From Eubacteriaceae bacterium (GTDB lineage Bacteria; Bacillota; Clostridia; Eubacteriales; UBA1433): 12,763 bases of DNA. Numbering within the stretch: position 1 is the first letter of the stretch; each line of letters opens with the position of its first letter. Under the pieces are notes generated by a model. That model saw only the letters and a program-made list of their open reading frames with translations. It searched no databases and had not been told where the DNA came from. The translations under genes and the position numbers were made by a program. Location of the stretch: NCBI GenBank assembly GCA_012797825.1, contig JAAZOI010000160.1, positions 1 through 12,763 of the forward strand, written 5' to 3'. This document shows, one piece after another, positions 6,385 through 12,763 of this stretch.

Positions 6385-6954
6385 ATGCAAGTTCAAAAAG
6401 AACATGTTAAAAAACGCATACTTCTCTGCGCGCAGGAAGAATTTTTATCTCGCGGATATAAGGAAGCTTCAATAAGACAAATCGCAAAAAATGCAGACAC
6501 TACAGCGGGAAACATTTACTCATATTTCTCTTCAAAGGATGAACTTTTCAAGCAGGTCATTTATCCTGTTTTAATTCAGCTTGAAAAACTCCTTAAATTT
6601 GATACAGACGATAATTTTTCAAAGCTTGACATAACTTCTATAATGTCAGGAATTTCAAAAATATTTTTATCTTATAAAAAAGAATTTATGATACTGCTTA
6701 CAGGCAGCGCGGGAAGCAAGTTTGAAGGAACAAAGATAAGACTTACATCTCTTGCAGCAGACAGATTTCAGAAAGAATTTATTCCGCTTCTTGATGAAAA
6801 TGATATTGATGATAACCTCAGTGAAATTCTCGCCGTATCCTTTGTCGAGGGATTAATAAGCATTTTTAATATATCTCATAATGACGATAAAAAACTTGAT
6901 ATTCTTCTAAAACAATATATAGACATCTTTTTCAGTGCTGTGAAATTTAAGTAA
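6385..6954 (+). CDS. TetR/AcrR family transcriptional regulator
   Basis: A 189-residue regulator with the standard TetR N-terminal DNA-binding domain: KKRILLCAQEEFLSRGYKEASI forms helix 1 into helix 2, and IRQIAKNADTTAGNIYSYFSSKDEL (about 30-54) is the helix-turn-helix with the diagnostic GNIYSYF-SKDELF. The rest is a helical ligand-binding and dimerisation domain with no specific signature. I start it at the ATG at 6385, preceded at 6 bases by GGGTG; an upstream in-frame ATG at 6367 overlaps the -10 box, so it should not be in the mRNA. Its promoter sits in the inverted repeat at 6327-6369, suggesting autorepression. The divergent lipoprotein gene is the likeliest other target; the inducing ligand is unknown. 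No efflux pump or transporter gene lies beside it in the window. Confidence 0.9.
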   Translation: MQVQKEHVKKRILLCAQEEFLSRGYKEASIRQIAKNADTTAGNIYSYFSSKDELFKQVIYPVLIQLEKLLKFDTDDNFSKLDITSIMSGISKIFLSYKKEFMILLTGSAGSKFEGTKIRLTSLAADRFQKEFIPLLDENDIDDNLSEILAVSFVEGLISIFNISHNDDKKLDILLKQYIDIFFSAVKFK

Positions 6955-7017
6955 TTAAAAGAGATAAAATTTATATCTTTAGTTTATATAAAATTCACTG
7001 ATAAAGGAGGCAAATCT

Positions 7018-7893
7018 ATGGGAGCATGGGGTGCGAGTTTATATGCCAATGATTGCACTTGTGATGTGAAGGATACTTATATGAAATTCCTTGAAGAACA
7101 ATACAGCAATGAGGACGCGTATCAACAAACAATTGAAAAGCTTAATGAATATTTCGGAGATACGGATGAACCGCTTTTGTGGTATGCGCTTGCGGATACT
7201 CAGTGGCGTTTGGGACGTCTTATGCCCGAAGTTAAAGAAAAAGCATTATACTGGATTGAAAAAGAAGGCGGTATAGCCCTTTGGGAAGAGAGCAAAAGCG
7301 GCGGCGCAGGCTGGAAAAAGACGCTTGCAAAGCTGAAAGAAAAATTAAACTCTCCTATGCCGCCCGAGAAAATAATAAAGAAGCCGGTTGATTTTATTCG
7401 TAATCCATGGAACATAGGTGATATATACGCTTATCAGTTTCATTCGGAATTGTCTAAAGAGACCGGGTTGTTTGGCAAGTATATTACTTTTCAAAAAATC
7501 GCTGATGAAGAATGGGGCTACGGTGAGATTTATTCACGGGTTCAGATGTATGATAAAGTATTTGATGTGCTGCCAGCCTTGCGTGATTTGGATGGGATTC
7601 GGATACTTCCGTTTGATAATCCTGACCGATTTCCTCCAAGAGGGCAAAATGATTATTGGCCTTTAAATATGAATGGTGTAATGATACCATATAAAAAAAG
7701 AGATTATCCTGGAAAATATCTTGCCTTTATCGGCAATCAGCCTGATAACGCAAATATGCCTCGTTCATATAAAAGTCTAGCTTCTCATTATTGGGAAAAT
7801 TTAGAAGAGGATTGGCTTTGCGTATATTATCAGGCTTGGCGTGAATATACTTATGAACAAAGAAACGGGAAGTTCAATGTTCATCTGTTATAG
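7018..7893 (+). CDS. MGAWG-type protein of unknown function (DUF4259-like N-terminus)
   Basis: A 291-residue soluble protein with no signal peptide or membrane segment. The start MGAWGASLYANDCTCDVKD matches the MGxWG...ND...D opening that I associate with DUF4259-type proteins, but it is about twice the length usual for that family. The middle (about 50-115) is helical and Lys/Glu-rich and includes PLLWYALADTQWRLGRL, followed by WEESKSGGAGWKKTLAKLKEKL. The second half is rich in aromatic residues (NPWNIGDIYAYQF, EEWGYGEIY, NDYWPLNMNGV), suggesting a separate beta-rich domain. No catalytic motif is recognisable. A strong ribosome binding site (AAAGGAGG, 7004-7010) fixes the start 63 bases after tetR; no obvious terminator separates them, so they may share a transcript. 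A terminator follows the stop. Codon choice looks somewhat different by eye from the neighbours. Confidence 0.8.
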   Translation: MGAWGASLYANDCTCDVKDTYMKFLEEQYSNEDAYQQTIEKLNEYFGDTDEPLLWYALADTQWRLGRLMPEVKEKALYWIEKEGGIALWEESKSGGAGWKKTLAKLKEKLNSPMPPEKIIKKPVDFIRNPWNIGDIYAYQFHSELSKETGLFGKYITFQKIADEEWGYGEIYSRVQMYDKVFDVLPALRDLDGIRILPFDNPDRFPPRGQNDYWPLNMNGVMIPYKKRDYPGKYLAFIGNQPDNANMPRSYKSLASHYWENLEEDWLCVYYQAWREYTYEQRNGKFNVHLL

Positions 7894-7914
7894 CTCAAGG
7901 AAATTCTTAACATA

Positions 7915-7944
7915 AAAAAATCCCCCAATTATGAGGGATTTTTT
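7915..7944. terminator. Bidirectional intrinsic terminator
   Basis: AAAAAATCCC (7915-7924) pairs with GGGATTTTTT (7935-7944) around a 10-base loop. The T tract follows the stem on the plus strand and the A tract serves as a T tract on the minus strand, so the hairpin can end both the plus-strand gene at 7893 and clpB, which converge here. Confidence 0.85.
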
Positions 7945-7953
7945 CTTAATAAC

Positions 7954-10557
7954 TTAATTTTCAATTTTTCCCGTAAGCTCTTGCCCGTTATAATCAACAG
8001 CTATAACGCTGCCGGGGAGCATATTATATTGCAATATCATTTTACCGACTAACGTTTCCACCTTGCTTTGCAGAAATCTTTTAAGCGGTCTTGCGCCGTA
8101 TACGGGGTCGTATCCGTTAGCTATAATATATTCCTTGGCTTTAGCTGAAAGTTTTATGCTAAGCTGCTGTTCTTTAAGCCTGTCGTTTAATCTGCCTATT
8201 AATATCTCCAGTATTCTTACAATTTCGTCTTTTGTAAGAGGCTTGTAGAATATAATCTCATCCAGCCTGTTTAAAAACTCCGGCCTGAAACTTTGTTTCA
8301 GCAATTGCTCAACCTGAGCTTTTGCAGTATCGGTAATTTCTCCGTTCTTGTCAATTCCGTCAAGCAGATATACAGAGCCTATATTGGATGTAAGGATTAT
8401 TATCGTGTTCTTAAAATCCACCGTTCTGCCTTTGGAATCCGTAATTCTTCCGTCATCGAGAATTTGCAGCAGTATGTTAAACACATCAGGATGCGCTTTC
8501 TCCACTTCGTCGAATAAAACAACGGAATACGGCTTGCGCCTTACGGCTTCCGTAAGCTGGCCGCCTTCATCGTATCCCACATAACCCGGAGGCGCTCCGA
8601 CAAGGCGCGATACCGAATGCTTTTCCATGTATTCGCTCATGTCTATTCTTATAATGTTGCCTTCATCGTCAAATAAATCTTCCGCCAATGCTTTAGCAAG
8701 CTCCGTCTTTCCTACCCCTGTCGGACCTAAAAACAAGAATGATCCTATAGGTCTTTTCGGGTCGCCTATTCCTGCGCGCGAGCGTATTATAGCCTGTGTT
8801 ACTTTTTGCACGGCATCATCCTGACCGATAACCCTTTTGTGAAGTCTTGTATCAAGACCGAGTATTTTCTGTCTTTCGCCTTCCATCAGTTTTGTTACAG
8901 GTATACCCGTCCATCTGGCTACAATTTTCGCAATCTCTTCTTCTGTGACTTTATCCCTAAGCAGTTTATTTTCGGATGCTTTAACCGTTTTGCTTTCGGC
9001 TTCTTTTATTTTCTTTTGCAGTTCGGGAATTTTTCCGTATTTTAACTCCGCTATTTTGTCAAGCTCATAGCTCTGTTCAAGCCGTTCAATCTGAGCGTTT
9101 ACATCCTTTAGCTCTTCTTTGAGTTTCGCTACATTGCTTATGCTGTTTTTCTCATTTTCCCATTGCGCTTTCATCGTGCTGAATTTTTCTTTCTGTTCCG
9201 CAATTTCTTTTTGCAGTTCGTTAAGCCTTTCAACAGAAAGTTTATCTTTTTCTTTTTTCAAAACAGTCTCTTCAATTTCATTCTGCATAATCTTTCTTGC
9301 AATCTCGTCTAGTTCTAAAGGCATGGAGTCAATTTCCGTTCTTATCATGGCGCACGCTTCGTCGACTAAGTCTATCGCTTTGTCAGGCAAAAATCTGTCC
9401 GTAATGTATCTGTGCGATAACATAGCCGCCGAAATAAGCGCCGCGTCAGTTATCTGCACGCCGTGAAATACTTCATATCTTTCTTTCAGTCCCCGCAAAA
9501 TAGATATTGTGTCCTCAACAGTCGGCTCGTCTGCGTATACAGGCTGAAAACGTCTCTCAAGAGCGGAGTCTTTTTCTATATATTTTCTGTATTCATTTAT
9601 AGTAGTGGCACCTATGCAGTGAAGCTCGCCTCTTGCAAGCATAGGTTTAAGCAGGTTGCCCGCATCCATTGCTCCTTCCGTTTTCCCTGCGCCTACAATG
9701 GTATGCAGTTCGTCAATAAATAATATTATCTGCCCGTCGCTTTGCTTTATCTCGTTTAAAACCGCTTTAAGTCGCTCTTCAAATTCGCCTCTGAATTTTG
9801 CGCCCGCAATAAGCGCGCCCATATCTAGAGCGAATATTGTCTTGTCCTTAAGTCCTTCGGGTACGTCCCCTCTTACTATTCTAATAGCAAGCCCTTCTAC
9901 AATCGCGGTTTTTCCTACCCCCGGCTCACCAATAAGGACGGGGTTATTCTTTGTTTTTCTTGAAAGTATTCTTATTACATTTCTTATTTCATTGTCTCTT
10001 CCTATTACCGGGTCAAGTTTTTGCTCTCTTGCTTTTTCAACCAGATTATATCCGTATTTATTTAAAGAGTCGTAAGTATTTTCAGGATTATCCGATGTTA
10101 CCCTGTTATGGCTTCTTACAGTCTGTAAAGACGCAAGAAAGCTGTTATTATTTATGCCGTACTTTTTAAATAGTGTTTTTACATTGTCGCTGGCATTCGA
10201 TATAATTCCGAGCATCAAATGCTCCACCGATATATAATCGTCATTCATCTTATCCGCTTCTTGCTGCGCTTTTATTAAAGCTTTGTCAACAGCCTGCGAG
10301 ACATAAACTTTGCCCGCTTCTCTTCCCGGTCCCGATACTCTGGGCATTTTTGAAATATATCCGTCAATCTCCGCCAGCATATCGTCAGCGTCAATGTTCA
10401 TTTTAACCATAAGCTGACCGATAAGCCCGCCGTCCTGGTCAATAAGCGCATAAAGCAAATGCTCCTGCTCTATTTGCATATTACCGTTTTCTATCGCAAT
10501 TTTCTGCGCGTTTTCAATCGCTTCCAATGATTTTTGAGTGTATTGTTTTGTGTTCAT
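7954..10557 (-). CDS. clpB: ATP-dependent chaperone ClpB (disaggregase)
   Basis: A full-length 867-residue Hsp100 chaperone that, with DnaK/DnaJ/GrpE, extracts polypeptides from heat-induced aggregates in the cytoplasm. Domains in order: the N-terminal Clp repeat domain (1-145), first AAA+ module with Walker A GEPGVGKT (210-217) and Walker B IILFIDE (277-283), the long coiled-coil middle domain (about 410-530, rich in Glu/Lys) that distinguishes ClpB from ClpA and ClpC, the second AAA+ module with Walker A GPTGVGKT (611-618), pore loop GYVGYDEG (658-665) and Walker B VVLFDE (679-684), and the C-terminal oligomerisation domain. No ClpP-binding IGF/L loop is evident, as expected. The start has AAAGGAGGG a few bases upstream. 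It follows the RHH gene by 50 bases without a clear promoter, so the two are probably co-transcribed. No CIRCE element or CtsR heptads were seen upstream of either. Confidence 0.97.
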   Translation of the reverse strand: MNTKQYTQKSLEAIENAQKIAIENGNMQIEQEHLLYALIDQDGGLIGQLMVKMNIDADDMLAEIDGYISKMPRVSGPGREAGKVYVSQAVDKALIKAQQEADKMNDDYISVEHLMLGIISNASDNVKTLFKKYGINNNSFLASLQTVRSHNRVTSDNPENTYDSLNKYGYNLVEKAREQKLDPVIGRDNEIRNVIRILSRKTKNNPVLIGEPGVGKTAIVEGLAIRIVRGDVPEGLKDKTIFALDMGALIAGAKFRGEFEERLKAVLNEIKQSDGQIILFIDELHTIVGAGKTEGAMDAGNLLKPMLARGELHCIGATTINEYRKYIEKDSALERRFQPVYADEPTVEDTISILRGLKERYEVFHGVQITDAALISAAMLSHRYITDRFLPDKAIDLVDEACAMIRTEIDSMPLELDEIARKIMQNEIEETVLKKEKDKLSVERLNELQKEIAEQKEKFSTMKAQWENEKNSISNVAKLKEELKDVNAQIERLEQSYELDKIAELKYGKIPELQKKIKEAESKTVKASENKLLRDKVTEEEIAKIVARWTGIPVTKLMEGERQKILGLDTRLHKRVIGQDDAVQKVTQAIIRSRAGIGDPKRPIGSFLFLGPTGVGKTELAKALAEDLFDDEGNIIRIDMSEYMEKHSVSRLVGAPPGYVGYDEGGQLTEAVRRKPYSVVLFDEVEKAHPDVFNILLQILDDGRITDSKGRTVDFKNTIIILTSNIGSVYLLDGIDKNGEITDTAKAQVEQLLKQSFRPEFLNRLDEIIFYKPLTKDEIVRILEILIGRLNDRLKEQQLSIKLSAKAKEYIIANGYDPVYGARPLKRFLQSKVETLVGKMILQYNMLPGSVIAVDYNGQELTGKIEN

Positions 10558-10607
10558 TTTAATCCCTCCTTTAATAAAGGTGATTTATGCAACATATTTT
10601 ATGATTT

Positions 10608-11264
10608 TTAAATTACAGTAAGCCCGCTTTTAAGGTAATTTAAATACCTGTATTCAACATCCGCATCTGTATTATATTCCCCGTTTAAATATCCTTTTAA
10701 TATTTCATCAAACATCTGTATATAATCAGCTATCGCTTTGCTTACCTCATCGCTGTTGTGCAGCGAACTGTTTTTCGGGTACATCAGCGTCCGTTTAAAT
10801 CGTCCTTGTTCTATAGCGTATGATATACTGTCTTTTGAATCAAATTTGCTTATATAATGCTGCTCAAGCTGCATCCACAAACTTAAAAAGTGCGTTATTT
10901 CCATTAAAAGCTCAGCGCTTTGCGTTCTGAAAGTCACACGCAGTTCCCCCAAGCTTTTATTATCCGAAAACAATTCAACCGAATACCTTATAGTCGGCCT
11001 GTATTTATAACTAAGTGCGCTTTTTATGCATATAACCGAACTGGCGGCCATATCCTGCACCGTAAGTGCGGCAACATCATCTATAATAGCACTGATGCTT
11101 TCAAATATATTTTGTATATGCTTCTGGGGTGTAACAAAAGATACATAATCCGCTAATATCTCATTAATAAGATTAGAGCGGTTGGTGCTACTCTGCGCGG
11201 CAATTCTATCTATCTGCGATACAACCTCATCCATAAGCATCAGGCTGTACATATTTTTAGCCAT
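10608..11264 (-). CDS. Ribbon-helix-helix (CopG-like) protein upstream of clpB
   Basis: A 218-residue protein whose first 45 residues fit a ribbon-helix-helix DNA-binding domain: a short strand MYSLMLMDEV, helix VVSQIDRIAAQS, turn TNRS, and helix NLINEILADYVSF. The NRSNLINEILADY pattern is characteristic of CopG/Arc-like domains, which bind DNA as dimers. The remaining 170 residues are mixed alpha/beta with no recognised motif (for example RPTIRYSVELFSDNKSLGELRVTFR) and may be a sensor domain; that is inference. I start it at the ATG at 11264, preceded by AGAGGTG; an in-frame GTG at 11273 is part of that ribosome binding site. It has its own promoter and precedes clpB by 50 bases, making it a candidate regulator of the chaperone operon and of itself. 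Confidence 0.82.
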   Translation of the reverse strand: MAKNMYSLMLMDEVVSQIDRIAAQSSTNRSNLINEILADYVSFVTPQKHIQNIFESISAIIDDVAALTVQDMAASSVICIKSALSYKYRPTIRYSVELFSDNKSLGELRVTFRTQSAELLMEITHFLSLWMQLEQHYISKFDSKDSISYAIEQGRFKRTLMYPKNSSLHNSDEVSKAIADYIQMFDEILKGYLNGEYNTDADVEYRYLNYLKSGLTVI

Positions 11265-11282
11265 TTTAATCACCTCTTTCTA

Positions 11283-11310
11283 ATTATATACTATCTCCAA
11301 AATTTGTAAA
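11283..11310 (-). promoter_or_regulatory. Promoter of the RHH-clpB operon
   Basis: On the minus strand TTTACA (11310-11305), a 16-base spacer and consensus TATAAT (11288-11283) predict a start near 11276, with a very short leader. A 9-bp inverted repeat, AAAATTTGT (11299-11307) and ACAAATTTT (11332-11340), overlaps the -35 box, with AAATAT/ATATTT nested inside it; it is a possible site for the RHH protein. No CIRCE or CtsR motif is present. Confidence 0.6.
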
Positions 11311-11356
11311 TATATTTATATAAATATTTTAACAAATTTTATTTTTTAATAATAAA

Positions 11357-11380
11357 AAAAGCGCTGATATCAGCGCTTTT
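11357..11380. terminator. Terminator after the zinc-ribbon gene (24-bp palindrome)
   Basis: AAAAGCGCTGAT followed by its exact reverse complement, a 24-bp perfect palindrome with GC-rich core GCGCTG and flanking A and T tracts. On the minus strand the stem is followed by a run of T residues, so it should end the zinc-ribbon transcript 15 bases after its stop codon. It also insulates the RHH-clpB promoter from upstream readthrough. Confidence 0.85.
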
Positions 11381-11394
11381 AATAATTCTTGTAA

Positions 11395-11550
11395 TTATCT
11401 TGAATTTCTCTGTTGTTTTTTACTGCGTCTGCAATTCGGGCATCTTACAGGATCGTTTTCAAAGCCTTTTTCTTTGTAAAAAGCCTGTTCGCCTTCTGTA
11501 AAGACAAAGTCGTTACCGCAATCTTTGCATTTGATAGTTTTGTCAGCCAT
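11395..11550 (-). CDS. Small zinc-ribbon protein (zf-tbcl type), 51 aa
   Basis: A complete 51-residue gene: MADKTIKCKDCGNDF, then VFTEGEQAFYKEKGFENDP, then VRCPNCRRSKKQQRNSR. It has two CxxC knuckles (Cys8/Cys11 and Cys37/Cys40) that would bind one zinc ion, and the FTEGEQxFYxEKGF segment typical of the 'probable zinc-ribbon' family widespread in Firmicutes. The tail is highly basic, which suggests nucleic acid or ribosome contact; the family's role is not established as far as I know. The start has a perfect GGAGG (11563-11559) at 8 bases. It has its own promoter, an unusually long leader of about 117 nt for such a small gene, and a strong terminator, so it is a single-gene transcript. The leader can mask the ribosome binding site. 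Confidence 0.9.
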   Translation of the reverse strand: MADKTIKCKDCGNDFVFTEGEQAFYKEKGFENDPVRCPNCRRSKKQQRNSR

Positions 11551-11558
11551 TCGATTTT

Positions 11559-11626
11559 CCTCCTTTATTTATTCATCTGTACTCTGTACTCTTTTCTCTT
11601 TATATTGGTAAATAAATAAAGGAAGG
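11559..11626 (-). promoter_or_regulatory. Hairpin masking the Shine-Dalgarno of the zinc-ribbon gene
   Basis: In the leader RNA the segment CCUUCCUUUAUUUAUU (minus strand, 11626-11611) can pair with AAUAAAUAAAGGAGG (11573-11559), giving 12 uninterrupted A/U-rich pairs plus three more after a one-base bulge. The loop is about 37 nt and contains a tandem AGTACAG repeat. The whole GGAGG ribosome binding site is inside the stem. This is the layout of a translational switch: an RNA thermometer, riboswitch expression platform or protein-controlled leader. A second small hairpin, AGCATA/TATGCT (11651-11665), lies at the predicted 5' end. No known aptamer was recognised. Confidence 0.6.
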
Positions 11627-11673
11627 ATAGCAGGTTCAGAACACGTTTTCAGCATATAGTATGCTTAGAAAAG

Positions 11674-11701
11674 ATTATAACACAGTTTATAAATATTTCA
11701 A
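11674..11701 (-). promoter_or_regulatory. Promoter of the zinc-ribbon gene
   Basis: On the minus strand TTGAAA (11701-11696), a 16-base spacer and consensus TATAAT (11679-11674), the latter preceded by TGT as in an extended -10. The expected start near 11667 gives a leader of about 117 nt. Confidence 0.68.
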
Positions 11702-11753
11702 TATAATTTAATAATTTGTTATAAATTTCAACTTCCTTGTCAAACCGTGCCGT

Positions 11754-12763
11754 TTATTCTGTAATGACCTTATCATCTGTATCTGAAGGCTCTGCAGATG
11801 GTTGGTCTGCATCCTTCAGCTCGCCGTTAAGCGAATTGTCTGTTTGAGCGTCAACAGGCTGCACATCGCTCTGCGCAGGAGCGGATTCGGCTTTTTCATC
11901 TGTCGGACTATTTTGTACAGGCGCATTGTTCTGCTGTGAATTATTTTGATTATATGTATAATCCTGCGAGACAGTTTCGCTTTGGAAATAAGCGTCTTTT
12001 ATATTTATCGCTTTTGCAAATCGAGAGCTAATAATATCCGGTCCCTTAACATTGTCAAAATTAATAAACATAACCGCCCAGAACACGCTTACCAGCATCC
12101 CTATGAAAGTGATGACTATTTGTATTAAAAACGGTATAAAAGGTATGTCGAAGTCTGAAGCCGTATTAGCGGCGTAAGACAGCAGTCCTGCAATGACTAT
12201 GTCAATTAGCGCAATTAAAAGCATATTTCCGAATATTTTACCTCTTTTGCCTTTTGTTAGCAGCCTTGCGTATTTTAAAGACGCCGCTCCGCAGAACTTA
12301 TATTTTACTCTGGCGAATATTGACATTGAATAAATTATTGATATTAGTATAACGAATGCAAGCATTATTAAATAAAGTACGAATAATATTATAACATAAA
12401 TGCCTAGCTGCATTTGCGATGATATATCCTCATAATACATTATTGAAGAAAAATCTATTCCCATAGATACGGCGATTGCAGCTGCCGCTATTAAAAAAAC
12501 AGCAAATACAGCTAAATAGATCAGTGAAAGTAATACTGTAGTTCCCATAACGGGAAACGCTCTTTTAAATGAAAAAGCAAGCATCTTGCCGAAACTTCTT
12601 TTTTCGCCGCTTACGCTTGAATCGGTTAAAACAAAAATCATTGCCATTTCAAAGCTCGAGGCAAAAGCAGCCAATAGCATAAAAACGCCAAATGAAGTCA
12701 AAATTACCGGAAGCATGGGAAGCATTTCGTAAAATATCTCTCCCGAGGTTATATAGTATTCCA
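11754..12763 (-). CDS. Multi-pass membrane protein with disordered tail, 5' end beyond window
   Basis: The frame has no stop before the right edge, so the true start probably lies outside; an ATG at 12725 exists, but 12 in-frame codons precede it and no good ribosome binding site is visible. From that ATG there are 323 residues with about five hydrophobic blocks: LPVILTSFGVFMLLAAFA, VMGTTVLLSLIYLAVFAVF, LGIYVIILFVLYLIMLAFV, MLLIALIDIVIAGLLSYAA and FLIQIVITFIGMLVSVFWA. A basic loop, KYARLLTKGKRGKIFG, lies between two of them. The last 75 or so residues are rich in Gln, Asn, Ser, Pro, Asp and Glu and look disordered. The alternation of paired hydrophobic helices recalls the membrane domain found with glycerophosphodiesterases and DUF975-like proteins, but I do not claim either. 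About 50 bases separate its stop from the zinc-ribbon promoter; no terminator was seen. Confidence 0.8.
   Translation of the reverse strand, partial: EYYITSGEIFYEMLPMLPVILTSFGVFMLLAAFASSFEMAMIFVLTDSSVSGEKRSFGKMLAFSFKRAFPVMGTTVLLSLIYLAVFAVFLIAAAAIAVSMGIDFSSIMYYEDISSQMQLGIYVIILFVLYLIMLAFVILISIIYSMSIFARVKYKFCGAASLKYARLLTKGKRGKIFGNMLLIALIDIVIAGLLSYAANTASDFDIPFIPFLIQIVITFIGMLVSVFWAVMFINFDNVKGPDIISSRFAKAINIKDAYFQSETVSQDYTYNQNNSQQNNAPVQNSPTDEKAESAPAQSDVQPVDAQTDNSLNGELKDADQPSAEPSDTDDKVITE

Noticed and set aside
6955..7003. Terminator between tetR and the MGAWG-type gene
   Set aside because: AAAGAGATA and TATCTTT can pair only imperfectly, with no GC-rich stem or T tract, so I did not call one.
9656..10075. 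Plus-strand open frame of 139 codons opposite clpB
   Set aside because: It is a shadow of the conserved ClpB coding sequence; the Ser/Phe/Pro-rich product matches antisense of Glu/Lys/Gly codons and no start signal is seen.
10569..10582. Hairpin CCTTTA/TAAAGG masking the clpB ribosome binding site
   Set aside because: The arms are separated by one base, so only about four pairs with a five-base loop could form; too weak to claim control.
11577..11592. Tandem repeat CTGTACT x2 as a mobile-element or integration repeat
   Set aside because: Only two 7-base copies exist, with no flanking element; it is better described as part of the loop of the zinc-ribbon leader hairpin.

Overview
This window looks like chromosomal DNA from a low-GC, Gram-positive-type bacterium, most likely a member of the Clostridia. 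The evidence is AT-rich sequence, strong AGGAGG-type ribosome binding sites, a T-box leader on metG, two lipoprotein signal peptides, a TM1266-type regulator and a small 'tbcl-type' zinc-ribbon protein. I saw no rRNA, tRNA, CRISPR array, insertion sequence or phage gene. Almost everything is on the minus strand; only a TetR-type regulator and a MGAWG-type protein (6385-7893) are on the plus strand. The species cannot be fixed from the sequence alone.

Layout. (1) 1-3252, minus: one operon with its own promoter, an 18-bp palindromic candidate operator and a leader with competing hairpins. It encodes a TM1266-type ligand-binding regulator, then a substrate-binding lipoprotein, permease and ATPase of a NitT/TauT/SsuABC-like ABC importer, then tatD, which runs off the left edge. 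Every gene junction overlaps or nearly touches. (2) 3260-5515, minus: metG preceded by a T-box leader, so methionyl-tRNA synthetase is probably induced when uncharged tRNA-Met builds up. The metG-tatD neighbourhood familiar from Firmicutes is here split by the ABC cassette. (3) 5538-6954: a minus-strand lipoprotein gene diverging from a plus-strand tetR-type gene whose promoter lies between the arms of a perfect 12-bp inverted repeat. (4) 7018-7893, plus: a protein of unknown function starting MGAWG. A bidirectional terminator follows. (5) 7954-11310, minus: a ribbon-helix-helix (RHH) protein gene and clpB, apparently one operon with no visible CIRCE or CtsR site. (6) 11395-11701, minus: a 51-residue zinc-ribbon protein with a leader of about 117 nt in which the Shine-Dalgarno sequence is buried in a long AU-rich hairpin. 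(7) 11754-12763, minus: a multi-pass membrane protein with a disordered-looking C-terminal tail, open at the right edge.

The most interesting material is regulatory. There are four apparently unrelated leader or operator architectures in 12.7 kb: an orphan attenuator in front of the TM1266/ABC operon, the metG T-box, the inverted repeat around the tetR promoter, and the Shine-Dalgarno-masking hairpin of the zinc-ribbon gene. The RHH-clpB pairing suggests a chaperone control route other than HrcA/CtsR. The ABC importer's substrate cannot be read from sequence. Starts were revised from the longest possible frame for metG, the TM1266-type gene, tetR and the RHH gene, on ribosome-binding-site, family and promoter evidence.
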